DNA of 64,000 bases from Haematococcus lacustris (GCA_030144725.1 JASKMD010000020.1:999537-1063536); one strand, 5' to 3'; counted from the stretch's first letter, positions 52,701 to 63,145 are shown. A program made the numbers and translations. The notes: generated from the sequence alone by a model not told the origin.

Positions 52701-53467
52701 GAGCTATACTTGTCAAGCAAGGCTTGCAGCCTGACAGCAACATGAGGAGGCACATCCGTGTCCTGGAGCGCAGCCAGCACCGCACCATGCGCAACGGCAG
52801 GCGCATGCACAGATTGCACCAAGGCGACAAAGGCGCGGGCACCTTGGTTCAGCAAAGCCTCAGCCTCATTTGCAGACAAGAACAGCTCAGCTTCCGCTTG
52901 ACCTAGGGCAGCAGCAGTCAGCTTGGGCACTTCAACGTGCATGGGCGGCATGGCTGCAAGCACCTCTCCGGTGAGCTCATGCTTGTTTATGCCACTGACA
53001 ATGGTGCACTTCCGTGATCCATAATCTAGCACAGCTTGGTGGTCGTCCAGCCAGTCATTACCCAGTATGACATCCACACCACACAGCAGGTCAGGCATCT
53101 TCATCAACCACAGTTGCTCACATGGGGCAGGGTAGAGCCATAGATTTAGTAAAGCTTGTGAGGTGATGACTGCATTGTGACCATTTGCCACACGGATGCG
53201 CACCGTATCCTGGTGACGCACGGGGGCCTCCAGTTTGTCAGCAAAAGAAGCATCCACAAATGACTCAGTAGCACCCGTGTCAACGAGCACCTTGCAGCGC
53301 ACATCACCCTGCACCTTGGCGGGCATCAGGAAACGTAGCTTGCCCTGCGGGGATGAGCCAGCTACGCAAGCATGGCCGGAGAAGCGGATTAGGGAAACAA
53401 GTGGTGCACAAGAGAGAGGGATCTTACATCCACTCTTGATCAAGAAATCCACCAAGTCCGGTGACAT
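49710..53467 (-). pseudogene. Pol polyprotein of the chromovirus, one frameshift
   Basis: The first frame (53467 to about 50680) holds the protease LVDTGATES (Asp near residue 63), reverse transcriptase (RFPLPLIDDLFDKLQG, FSSMDLQSGYHQI, then YLDD near 433), RNase H (CCDASLLGVG near 584), the integrase zinc site (H-x-x-x-H ... CDACQH, about 835-875) and the first catalytic Asp (SMDLIVKLP). Near 50676 a one-base loss where VDRLTKMVHF is expected moves the rest to a second frame ending at 49710. That frame has [20 protein letters not shown] (the Asp and Glu of the DDE triad) and a C-terminal chromodomain ([23 protein letters not shown]). The chromodomain places it among chromoviruses and would direct integration to marked chromatin. 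With the frameshift and without gag it should not be autonomous. Confidence 0.9.
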
Positions 53468-53624
53468 CTTGTCAGTCCCAACATGTTGTGCACTAGGCAG
53501 TTGGGCAACATCCTAGGCGTGCCTTGGTGGGCCTGGTGTAGCCGGCATGCCAGGAGTGCTCACAGCTGCCACAGAGCCCCTTCGCTGCCACTGAGGCTTC
53601 TTCACACCCCCAAGACGACTCCCG
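53468..53624 (-). pseudogene. Remnant of gag end
   Basis: The minus strand between the 5' LTR fragment and pol has KKPQWQRRGS and, in another frame, LCGSCEHSWHAGY, which may be a decayed zinc knuckle. It is too short for gag (usually over 200 residues). No primer-binding site complementary to a tRNA end is evident next to the LTR. Confidence 0.4.
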
Positions 53625-53763
53625 CAGGATGACCTAGCCTAGATGCCAAATACACGAGCTTAGAGCGGGGTAGCTCGTTGGGTTCTGAGCCCACTGTTCC
53701 CATTACAGGGTCCAGGTATCTCATGGCCAACGTCACACTTGCATGCGCCCTACAACTGTAACA
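53625..53763 (-). repeat. 5' LTR, 139 bp preserved
   Basis: Identical to 49427-49565. Beyond it the sense strand reads CGGGAGTCGTC, which is the reverse complement of GACGACTCCCG found in the missing part of the 3' LTR, so a small inversion accompanied the 5' deletion. Confidence 0.8.
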
Positions 53764-53768
53764 GGTGC

Positions 53769-53965
53769 TACTAGAGCTGGGTGCAATTACATGCTCCCAG
53801 CAGGCTGACCCATCAGTAGCAGCTTCTGATGCTGCCCAGCATCCCCACCTTTGTGCTGCCTGCACTTGCAACCTTGTTCTAGCAGGCTTAAGCAGCAACA
53901 ACAGCTGCTGCTACTGCCTAGCAGCCCCAACCCCTTGCTGCCTGCACCTGCTGGGTGCTATTACA
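53769..53965. repeat. Repeat unit X, right part
   Basis: Continues unit X from TACTAGAGCTGGGTGC to CTGGGTGCTAT, where unit Y begins. Its inverse is at about 56784-56985. Confidence 0.85.
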
Positions 53966-54107
53966 TGCTCCCAACAGGCTGAACCAGTAGTAACTGCAGC
54001 ATCTATTGCCTAGCAGCCCCACCTCCCATCGTTTTGTCTTGTTCGACCCAGCGTCACACGTCACCCCTTTTCGGTGGTTCAAAATCTCGTTCGGGCCCCA
54101 CCTATAA
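53961..54107. repeat. Repeat unit Y, first copy (second at 58358-58510)
   Basis: From ATTACATGCTCCCAACAGGC to GGGCCCCACCTATAAG. The copy at 58358-58510 looks identical over its full length. Confidence 0.9.
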
Positions 54108-54341
54108 GCACTCGGAGCAGTGAGGATGTTCAGCGTGTCTTGTCTTGTTGTCAAACACTTCAAGTGCACAACAACAACTACAACTACATGGCATGACTCA
54201 AAGCAACAGGTGTGTGGCATAAGCATAGGCTTGCCATGCTTGCCAGCAGTGTGGCAACAGCCTTGACCATGCGCATCACATGTGTAGTATGCTTGGTGAT
54301 TGCAGGCAAGGCTGCAACGGCGCAGAGCAGCAGCCAGAAGC

Positions 54342-54480
54342 AGCCCAGCCCAGCCCAGCCCAGCCCAGCCCAGCCCAGCCCAGCCCAGCCCAGCCCAGCC
54401 CAGCCCAGCCCAGCCCAGCCCAGCCCAGCCCAGCCCAGCCCAGCCCAGCCCAGCCCAGCCCAGCCCAGCCCAGCCCGGCC
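54342..54480. repeat. (CCCAG)n array, about 27 units
   Basis: Perfect pentanucleotide array except at its right edge (CCCGGCCC). Like (GGGGC)n it has no stop in any frame, so the overlapping frames are not genes. Confidence 0.95.
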
Positions 54481-54664
54481 CAACCCTCTCCGTCACCTCC
54501 CCTCCCTACCCCTACCTATCATCTCACATCCCTCACCAACTCTGACCGCCTATCATGACCTTGTAACTGTGTGGTCCCAACTCTGACCTCCTGTCATGCC
54601 CTTGTTGTTGTTTGCAGGTTCTAGTGGCCACACCCATCCCCCTTCCCACCCCCTCCCCCTCCCC

Positions 54665-54866
54665 CACCTTCACCCCCACCCCCACCCCCACCCCCACCCC
54701 CACCCCCACCCCCACCCCCACCCCCACCCCCACCCCCACCCCCACCCCCACCCCCACCCCCACCCCCACCCCCACCCCCACCCCCACCCCCACCCCCACC
54801 CCCACCCCCACCCCCACCCCCACCCCCACCCCCACCCCCACCCCCACCCCCACCCCCACCCCCACC
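54665..54866. repeat. (ACCCCC)n hexanucleotide array, about 33 units
   Basis: Perfect array. The minus strand is (GGGGGT)n with G-quadruplex potential. It resembles telomere-type repeats in composition but not any green algal telomere (TTTTAGGG or TTTAGGG). Confidence 0.95.
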
Positions 54867-55081
54867 ACCTCCTCCATCACCCTACCACAAGAAGCAGGCG
54901 CATGGAGCGCAGGAGCAGCCAGGAGCGGCAGCCATGGAGGCGATGCCAACTAGGTATGGAAGAGGCGCTAGCAAACTGTGAGTGGCCAGCCCTTGCACAT
55001 GAGTGGTCCGCTGCCCAGCCTAACCGCAAAGATGCCCATTGTTTCCTGCAGGTCCCACGGTCAGTCCTCCCCCCTTCCCCC

Positions 55082-55150
55082 CTTCCTCCTTCACCCTTCC
55101 CCCTTCCCCCTTCCCCCTTCCCCCTTCCCCCTTCCCCCTTCCCCCTACCC
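55082..55150. repeat. TTCCCCC heptamer tract
   Basis: About nine copies of TTCCCCC/TTCCTCC on the plus strand. Confidence 0.85.
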
Positions 55151-55229
55151 TACCCTGTCCCACCACCTCCAAGTCTACCACCCCACCTACCTCCCCCCTT
55201 TCCCACCCCCGCCCACGACACACGCTGCA

Positions 55230-55482
55230 GCCCTCTCCCTACCCTACCCTTGGCGTAGCAGCCCTCTCCCTACCCTACCCTTGGCGTAGCAGCCCCTCTC
55301 CCTACCCTACCCTTGGCGTAGCAGCCCTCTCCCTACCCTACCCTTGGCGTAGCAGCCCTCTCCCTACCCTACCCTTGGCGTAGCAGCCCTCTCCCTACCC
55401 TACCCTTGGCGTAGCAGCCCTCTCCCTACCCTACCCTTGGCGCAGTAGCCCTCTCCCTACCCTACCCTTGGCGTAGCAACTC
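55230..55482. repeat. 31-bp minisatellite, eight copies
   Basis: Unit AGCCCTCTCCCTACCCTACCC plus TTGGCGTAGC. It is almost perfect, with one extra C in the third copy and a CGCAGT variant in the seventh. Confidence 0.95.
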
Positions 55483-56105
55483 GGAGCGGGCAACATGGAG
55501 CGGGCAGCTTGGAGTGGGATCCCGTAGTAGCAGCCCACCCAGCCCACCCATGCCATGCCATGCCCACACACCACAATGACCCTACCCATCCCTCTCCTAA
55601 GGGGACGATAGCTGGATGGTTGTCAGCCCGTGCTTGTTGTGCGACATGGCGTAGGTGTAGGTGTAGGTGTGGTAGGTGGGCGTCAATGGTAGTGTGGCGG
55701 GTGAAGGATAGCGGGAGCACGTAAGAGGAGCCTATGAAGTTGCACCCGGTGTAGTACATCACCAAGGAGAGTGTAGCATCACCCTTGTTGTAGCGTCCAT
55801 ACTCGTTGTCATCTTGCCGCCTTGTTGCAATGTTGTTGTGTTGTCATTGTGGTGTGGTGTGGTGTGTCGTTGTGTTGTCGTGTTGTCACCATGGTGTGTG
55901 TGTATGGTGTGGTGGTCTTGTTGTTGGTGTTGTTGTTGGTGTTGTTGGTGATGTCATTGTTGGTGTTGTATGGTGTTGTCACCTTGTCACCTTATGCGGA
56001 GGTGTTGCAAGTCGTTGATGCATTAATGCATATGCTTAGCATTCCCGTAGGGAGGTGTCTCGGGGTGATGGTGGACTAAGACATGTGTATAGGAGTAGCG
56101 TAGTG
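55483..56105. other. No gene; GTT/TGT-rich low-complexity stretch
   Basis: 55800-56000 is rich in GTTGTTGGTGTTG. No supported coding region. Confidence 0.5.
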
Positions 56106-56107
56106 AG

Positions 56108-56352
56108 GTGTTGCGGGATGTTTGGGTGTTGAACGGGGGTGTTGCGGGGTGTTTGGGTGTCAATACATGTGTTTTGCGGGGGTGTTGCGGGGTGTTTGGG
56201 TGTCAATACATGTGTTTTGCGGGGGTGTTGCGAGGTGTTTGAGCGTCAATGCATGTGTTTTGCGGGGGTGTAGCGAGGTGTTGCGAGATGTTTGAGCGTC
56301 AATGCATGTGTATTGCGGGGTTGTATCGAGGTGTTGCGGGGTGTTTGGACAA
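56108..56352. repeat. About 43-bp minisatellite (GTTGCGGGGTGTTTGGGTGTC)
   Basis: Five degenerate copies with CAATACATGTGTTTTGCGGGGG as the second half. The minus-strand frames reading CIDTQTPRNT-type repeats are incidental. Confidence 0.85.
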
Positions 56353-56379
56353 GGAGATATGTAACAAGCGTCCGAACAG

Positions 56380-56783
56380 ATACTCAAACAAGCGTCTGTA
56401 CAGATAGCAAAACAAGCGTCTGTACAGATAGCAAAACAAGCGTCTGTACAGATAGCAAAGAAGCATCTGTACAGATAGCTCAAAGGCATCTGTACAGATA
56501 GCTCAGAGACATCTGTACAGATACCCTAAATGAGCATCTTTACAGATAGCTAAGAAGGCATCTGTACAGATAGCAAATAACTATCTGAACAGATAGCTTT
56601 ATAGACATCTGTACAGATAGCTACCCTTAGGAATCTGTACAGATGCGTGGTTGACAAATTCGCGGCCCATTTACGTCGCAACGGATGCACGGATTCACGT
56701 AAGACTTGTACCGTTCGAACGGCCTTCTACTCCTCTTTCCAATGAGCTATGGTCGATCCAATCGCGACCGGTCCTTGTTTATC
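56380..56783 (-). mobile_element. Palindrome-array end a of a candidate foldback element
   Basis: About 13 copies of ATCTGTACAGAT at 20-30-bp spacing (56385-56645). A unique 130-bp terminus follows, ending TTTATCGTGAGTG at 56781 next to ATAGCACC of inverted unit X. Read inward from the end it begins CACTCACGATAAACAAGGACC. Confidence 0.6.
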
Positions 56784-57100
56784 GTGAGTGATAGCACCCA
56801 GCAGGTGCAGGCAGCAAGGGGTTGGGGCTGCTAGGCAGTAGCAGCAGCTGTTGTTGCTGCTTAAGCCTGCTAGAACAAGGTTGCAAGTGCAGGCAGCACA
56901 AAGGTGGGGATGTTGGGCAGCATCAGAAGCTGCTACTGATGGGTCAGCCTGCTGGGAGCATGTAATTGCACCCAGCTCTAGTAGCACCACATTAGAGCTG
57001 CGCGCTAAGTGGGCTAGCGGCGGGATCGAACCGAGGGGCGTTCGTTCTGGTTCGAGTGTGATTCGGCGCCCGGTTCGAACATGCACATTATCTTTACCTT
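56784..57100. repeat. Repeat unit X, inverted uninterrupted copy
   Basis: Reverse complement of 49278-49392 joined to 53769-53965 with a single GGTGC. It is the empty site for the retrotransposon at 49.4-53.8 kb. Confidence 0.9.
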
Positions 57101-57445
57101 ATCCGCACCTCATGGTTGCACCTCCTATCCGCACCTCAAGGTTGCACCTCCTAAGCTCCACCGCTATGCGCTTCCCTTGCTGCTCCGATCCGAGTGCTTA
57201 TCGCCGCGCCTCCTAGCTACGGCTTGTTCATGCTTGTTGATCCTTCTACCTCCTAGTCGCGCCTCCTCTTTGTGACTGGTCGCGGATGGCTGCGAGGCGG
57301 AGTTTTATGGTGTCTAGGAAGGGGGGCTAGTTCGCCAAGTCGCGAGTCTAATCCTAGTTGTGAGGCTACTCGTAGCTGATCGTGGCTCCTTTGAGGATTG
57401 GCCGTAGTATGCATGCGGTTTAGCTGCATGGTACTTAAAAACATA
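57101..57445. other. No gene recognised
   Basis: Contains two copies of TCCGCACCTCA(T/A)GGTTGCACCTCCTA. No coding support. Confidence 0.5.
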
Positions 57446-58357
57446 TTCTTACTTTAGCGTCTGTACAGATGGAGGGTTTACGTATCTGTACAGATGCCAG
57501 CTAGCTATCTGTACAGATAGCGGCTTGTTATCTGTACAGATGGAGGGTTTGCGTATCTGTACAGATACGTAAAATAACTATCTGTACAGATACACCCCTG
57601 GCATATGTACAGATACGTAAATAATTATCTGTACAGATACACCCTAGGCATCTGTACAGATACACCCTCGGCACCTGTACAGATACGTAAATTATTATCT
57701 GTACAGATACACCCTAAGCATCTGTACAGATACACCCCTGGCATCTGTACAGATACGTAAATAATTATCTGTACAGATATACCCCTGGCATCTGTACAGA
57801 TACACCCCTGCCATCTGTACAGATACGTAAATATTTATCTGTACAGATATACCCCCGGCATCTGTACAGATAAACCCTGGCATCTGTACAGATACAAAAA
57901 AAAATCTGTACAGATATACCCCCGGCATCTGTACAGATACACCTATAAATATCTGTACAGATGCCGACAAGCATGAATCTGTACAGATACACTTAAGAAT
58001 ATCTGTACAGATGCCGACAATTAAGAATCTGTACAGATACACATATAAATATCTGTACAGATGCCGACAAGCAGGAATCTGTACAGATGCAAGGAAGGCA
58101 TCTGTACAGATGCCGCATATCCTTGGGGCCATCGACATGCATCTGTACAGATGGCGAGCCCATGAGACGGGCATCTGTACAGATTCCCAAAAAGGGGGGG
58201 GTACCTCGCGCGCGGATCGATGTATCTTCGCAACCGCTGCGAGTTAGGACTTCATTCAAGAGCGAGGTCCCCCTTAAACTCAACGCTCTATCGTTCTATC
58301 GGAGCGGAATGTCCATCCGATGCAAAAAAGGCCCTCGCGTCGGCCCTATTTATCGTG
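57446..58357 (+). mobile_element. Palindrome-array end b of a candidate foldback element
   Basis: About 30 copies of the perfect palindrome ATCTGTACAGAT (57456-58184), 20-30 bp apart, with linkers such as ACGTAAATAATT and ACACCCCTGGC also repeated. A 160-bp terminus then ends TTTATCGTGAGTG next to ATTACATGC of unit Y. The inward end sequence CACTCACGATAAATAGGGCC matches end a for about the first 20-35 bases. Together with end a it looks like a transposon whose long inverted ends are built of short repeats, the organisation of foldback elements. No transposase was found. Confidence 0.55.
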
Positions 58358-58510
58358 AGTGATTACATGCTCCCAACAGGCTGAACCAGTAGTAACTGCA
58401 GCATCTATTGCCTAGCAGCCCCACCTCCCATCGTTTTGTCTTGTTCGACCCAGCGTCACACGTCACCCCTTTTCGGTGGTTCAAAATCTCGTTCGGGCCC
58501 CACCTATAAG
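58358..58510. repeat. Repeat unit Y, second copy
   Basis: Direct copy of 53961-54107, abutting candidate element end b. Confidence 0.9.
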
Positions 58511-58785
58511 GGACATTTGACTTCTGCGGCGTGCCTGGTGAGAGTTGAGTTGTCATTAAACGCGGAACGCCTTATCTTTGCGTCGCGCTTGCGCCTGCGC
58601 GCCCGAGCTGCTGGCACCCTACGGTGACCGGCAGTCTGCCAGGCACGCGAACAGTTTAGCTCTGCGCAATGGGCCTTTCAAGTGCTGATTTACAACACCA
58701 TGCAGACACCGATGCAGAGTTCTCCGCTACGGTACACTGCGGTACACTTTACGCATGGAGCCCAGTTTCTTACACAGCTTACACA
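58511..58785. other. No gene recognised
   Basis: Sequence between unit Y and the 3' end of the minus-strand transposase-like gene; probably includes that element's 3' terminus. Confidence 0.4.
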
Positions 58786-58791
58786 GCCAGC

Positions 58792-59153
58792 TCAGTCGCA
58801 CTCTGCCTGCTCATTCAGATGCTCCAGCACCATGTATCGTAGGTCAGCACGCAAGGTGTTGGCTGGCACATGCAACCCCACTGCCTTGCAATACTCGTTT
58901 AACATCTTAACGCTCAGCTTCTTGCCTAAGGTGCACAGCTGCATCACGCTGTCTGGTGCAAATGAGCACAGAAGGGTGAGGCACTCATCGTCCCAATGCT
59001 TGTCATCCCTCTTCTGGTCGAACATGGGCATGGCCACAAAGAGCTTTGTGATGGAGGGCTTCATACACACCCACCTTGGTGCGGGGGTCATGCATTGGGC
59101 ACATGCACATGCAGTCTGTGACCACTCAACCTGGATCCCTGCAGCAGGAAAGA
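58792..59153 (-). pseudogene. Transposase-like gene, C-terminal half (interrupted)
   Basis: Minus strand: FFPAAGIQVEWSQTACACAQC, MKPSITKLFVAMPMFDQ, WDDECLTLLCSFAPDSVMQL and LSVKMLNEYCKAVGL to a stop at 58792. It aligns with the C-terminus encoded at 62790-63145 (ACACSTCMSVPCLPC, PMPMFQDTVKEVYDDEECYALLMWFHPDLLH). The N-terminal side lies at 63722-64000. The two halves are separated by the 4.56-kb inserted element and are in the same frame once it is taken out. Function: presumed transposase of the same family. Confidence 0.65.
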
Positions 59154-59771
59154 AGCAGGTCACCCCCGCCATTGGCTGCACCCCCATGGCTCAAGAGATA
59201 ACTTTCTAACTCATTTCTGCACGGATGAGGCCGCCGATTTGTGCGATGAGTTGCTGATGGCCCGAATGGAGTGCAGACAGCCCCAGCGTTTTGCCGGGTG
59301 GCTGGCCTCAACACGCGACGTGTTCTGGAGCGTCGCAGACACATTTAGCGACGGCATTAGGCAGCCTGGACCCAGAGCGGCGTGAATGGCGCATCCTGAC
59401 TGGACATGCCAACTTTTCAGGTTAGCACGCATCAGTGCTGCAACGTCCTAGCACGAATCGAGACCCTCCCCCAAGCTCACTTGCTGCTTCCCGGCCTGTT
59501 TCCTTGACCCCCGCTCCAAAGTGTCACCTTTTGTCATCAAACGGCGCCTCTGCAGGTCGATGGCATTGCGGGTTGGGAGCGTGACTGCGATTGCGGATTG
59601 TTGCTGAAAACAGGTTCAGTCCACATGTTGCAGCCATTTTTAGGTTGCACAAGAGTTCCTGATTACTGGTGCTTGTGGCTTCTGAGCAACCACGAACGGC
59701 AAGAATTAGTGAAAAACATGCAGACACTGAGCTGTGAGAAGTGTTTGCCGTTGTGCAGGCCTGTAAACGCC

Positions 59772-62700
59772 ATGGTTACTAAGAAAAGGGGGGTGATGGC
59801 TAGATGTGCCGGTGCGCAAAAAGCGAGGGAGGTTATGGCACAGCGCAGGGCTGCTGAGGCTGAAGCCAAGGCCCAGGCTGGTGCTGCTGAGGCTGAGACC
59901 CAGGCACAGGCTGATGCTGGTGCTTATGAGGCTGATGAGGCTGGTGCTGATGAGGCTGGTGCTTATGAGGCTGATGCTGGTGCTCATGAGGCTGAGGCCC
60001 AGGCACAGGCTGATGCTCGTGCTTATGAGGCACAGTTGCACCAGCTGCAGCCTGAACTGCAGCAGAGTGAGCAACAAGCTACTGACACCCAACGCTTGCA
60101 ACATCTACAGCAACAGCTGCAGGACCTGCAGCAGGATGAACTTCAACGTAAGGAGCAGCAGGTGGCTGAGCAGCAACAGCAGCTGCAGCAGCAGCAGGCA
60201 GACATGCACCTGAGGGAGCAGCAGTTGGCTGAGCAGCAACACCAGCTGCAGCAGCAGCAGGCAGACATGCACCTGAGGGAGCAGCAGGTGGCTCAGCAGC
60301 AGCAACAGGTGCAGCGGCAGCAGGCGGACCTGCAGATGAGGGAGCAGCAGGTGGCTCAGCAACACCACCAGGTGCAGCAGCAGCAGGCAGACCTGCAGCT
60401 GAGGGAGCAGCAGGTGGCTACCCAGAAGCACCAGGTGCAGCAGCAGCAGGCGGACCTGCAGCAGAGGGAGCAGCAGGTGGCTCAGCAACACCACCAGGTG
60501 CAGTTGCAGCAGCAGCTGTACAGACTGCAGCAACAGCTCGAGGCACACAGTGGGGCTGAATTGCAACGCCAGGTGCAGCAGCAGCTGGCTGCACAGCAAC
60601 ACCTGTTGCAGCAGCAGCAGGCAGACCTGCTACTAAAGCAGCAGCAGGTGGAGAAGCAGCCGCAAGAGGCGTCAGTCCAGCAGGCTGTCAGCACCCACCA
60701 CCCCCTCCCAGACCATTCTACATGCTCTCCCCTCGTCCCTGGGTCCCTTAGGTCACCCCTCTTAAAGCGCCCACGCCAGGACACAACACTGGCGCCCATG
60801 CCAAGGTACGCAGTTCCATGCATGCCCTCCCAAGCACAACCAACCAAGCACAACCACACCACACCACACCACACCTACCACAAACCTGTGTGGGATGCTT
60901 GTGTGCATGTGCAGGCTCCATAGTGTGGCCCATGCATTGCGCATTCCAGGGCTGCCCTACTCAGAGGTGGTCGGTGCCCATCAAAGCCTGCTGCTGGCAA
61001 CCGCTCCCCCTCCCCCTCAGCCCAGGCCAGCGCAGCAAGCTCAATCCAACCCAAAACAGCCACCGCCCTCCAGCCCTTCTTACCTGCCACCACCACCCCT
61101 ACTTAGGCCTGTGCTTGCCGGCATCAAGCCCGCCCCGGGTGGGCAGCGCTCAACAAACCAGCAGCCGTTGAATACTGCCTTGATCATGGTTATGGGCAGG
61201 GGCATTGAGCAGCATGGCATCAAGAGGACGGCCAGGCAGCTGGGCATCACGCCCCATGCAGTCAAGCGTGCCAGGAGGAGCCACTTGTCCAACCTGGCAG
61301 CTGGCGCAGCAGCAGACTGGGCAGCAGCGCCCCTCCGGCGCGGCCGCCGCTGTCTCAGCCAGGAGCAGCTGGAGTACGTGCGCACCTTCTTCGAGGAGCA
61401 CAGCAGTCCGTCACCCATGTACAAGGACGTGCGGCGCTACTACGTGCGCATGACCGCTGGGTAGGCTGGCTGCATGGGCTGGTAGGGCTGCATGGGTAGG
61501 GTGGCATGCTGCAGGCTGGTTGGCTGGGTGGCTGCATGGTGAGGGTACGGGTATGGGTACGGTAGGCTGGTTGCTTGACCGCTGGCTGGCTGCATGCTGA
61601 ATGCAGCACACCCCACATGCCCACAGCCCCCCCCTACAGCTGCCCACCACACTGACGTGACAGGAGCAGTGAGAAGAGCGAGGTGCGCATGTCACGACGC
61701 TACGTGGACCGCTCCCTCAAGAAGCTGTACCTAGAGTACGCACGGGAGTGCCCAGCAAACCTTACAGTGGGTAGCACCACCTTTGAGATGTTGCGTCCGC
61801 CGTGGGTCAAGCGCATCACCGCTGCTCACAAGCAAGTGTGTGTGTGCATTCCCTGTGAGAGCTGCGAGCTCCAGCTGGACCAGCTCGGCAAGCACATGGA
61901 CAGCCTTGTGCTGCCTGAGGACCCACAGCCACTAGGTGACAGCAACAGTGACAGCGGGAGCGACAGCGACGGGGGGGATACTGAGGTGCATGTGGTGCTG
62001 GCTGAGCACATTGCCAACGCTGACGCTCAAGACCTGGCTGGTGTGCTAGATGCAGGAGCGCTAGGTGAGGGTGGGCTAGAGAAGTTGGTGGGTGATGCCC
62101 AGAATGCCAGGGCTGCTGCAGGCGCTATAGGAGGGGGAGTTGCTACAACAGGAGGTGCCACTGGGGGTGCAGACGTGAAAGTTGACCTGGACTGTGCCAC
62201 AGTGCAAAGCTGGTTTGTGTGCCCATGCAAGGTTGGCGCCAAGCCCAGGCTGGCCTGCTTGCAGCGTCAGTGCGCAGCCTGCAAGGATAGGAAGGTGGGC
62301 GTGAAGGCGGGGTGTGAGGGTGTGCAGCTGCAGTATCGTGAGTTCAAGAAGCTGGACAATGGGCAAGGCGTAGAGTTGGCCACAGTCCATACCACACTGG
62401 GTGAGTTGGTGCTTGGCTTCAATGCCCTCATGCAGAAGCAGTTGTGGCATCAATACCTTGCCAAGCATCAGCGTGCCACCTTTAGGGCGCACTGTGCCGC
62501 TGTGCGCAACACACCGGGGCTAGTTGTCGTGTCGTGTGACTGGTCAGAGAAGCTCACCATCCACCAAGACATAGCATGTCAGGGAGCATATTGGAAGCAG
62601 AGGACCATGTCTGTGTTCGTGGCATGTGCACACTACCAGGACATGGCTGGCAACTACAGGGAGGAGTGCTGGACAACGCTAGGCAAGCAGGTGTATGCAG

Positions 62701-63145
62701 TATGCCAGAGGCTGATGTGGAGCGCATGCATGATAAGGTGGAGGGGTGCAGGGCAATGCACCGCATGGTGTTCACACCTGACAGGGAGCAGCCTCAATGG
62801 GCCATGGCTGCTTGTGCATGCAGCACGTGCATGAGTGTGCCATGCCTGCCATGCATGAAGCCTGACACCACTACCCCACTTGAGCCCATGCCCATGTTTC
62901 AAGACACTGTGAAGGAGGTGTATGATGACGAAGAGTGTTATGCATTGTTGATGTGGTTCCATCCCGATTTGTTGCATGATGAGGTGTGCTTTGGCAAACT
63001 GACCAACACACACTGTGCACGATATTGCCAGCACATGGGGTTGGATAGGCCAAAGGAACGTCGGAAACTGCGTCGTTTAGTGGTGAGGGATCTAAGGAGT
63101 GAGCAGATGGAGTTTGAATATGAGGTGAACCGTTTATATGGCTGA
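59772..63145 (+). CDS. Transposase-like protein with coiled coil, HTH, Cys-rich and RNase-H-like parts
   Basis: Exons: 59772-60805 (donor GTACGC), 60915-61460 (acceptor TGTGCAG, donor GTAGGC), 61664 to about 62690 (acceptor GTGACAG, donor GTGTAT) and a last exon from about 62790 to 63145. Phases agree at the first two introns (2 and 2); the last junction is uncertain. Exon 1 is a long Gln/Glu/Ala coiled coil with a 22-28-residue repeat. Exon 2 has a helix-turn-helix-like IEQHGIKRTARQLGITPHAV and a basic patch. Exon 3 has LTVGSTTFEMLRPPWVKRIT and VCVCIPCESC (candidate zinc site), WFVCPCKVG, CLQRQCAACKDRK, then LVVVSCDWSEKLTI. The last is a strand-Asp motif like the first catalytic Asp of DDE transposases, in a family widespread in metazoans and algae where it is often DFAEN. 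The last exon is Cys-rich then acidic. Starts at the ATG of MVTKKRG. Confidence 0.6.

Larger units (their letters stand above)
49393..53763 (-). mobile_element. Ty3/gypsy chromovirus LTR retrotransposon, 5' deleted
   Basis: Flanked by the 5-bp direct repeat GGTGC (49388-49392 and 53764-53768). The sense strand is minus. LTRs start TGTTACAG and the intact 3' LTR ends GTTACA. A purine-rich tract GGAAGGGAGGAA lies directly before the 3' LTR. Unit X at 56.8-57.1 kb shows the empty site AATGTGGTGCTACTAG. The 4,371-bp length is short: U5, the primer-binding site and most of gag are missing at the 5' end, while pol is nearly complete. Confidence 0.9.

Noticed and set aside
50987..52906. Plus-strand frames within the retrotransposon
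   Set aside because: They are shadows of the well-supported pol frame on the minus strand.
54665..54866. Interstitial telomere
   Set aside because: ACCCCC is not the TTTTAGGG or TTTAGGG telomere of green algae, and no degenerate telomere-type units flank it.
54533..54953. Long PT, HP and GV dipeptide-repeat frames
   Set aside because: They follow automatically from the (ACCCCC)n hexamer, which has no stops; no start, splice or conserved flank supports a protein.
56380..58190. CRISPR-like array of regularly spaced 12-bp repeats
   Set aside because: The repeat is a short perfect palindrome, the linkers are themselves repeated, there are no cas genes, and the genome is eukaryotic.
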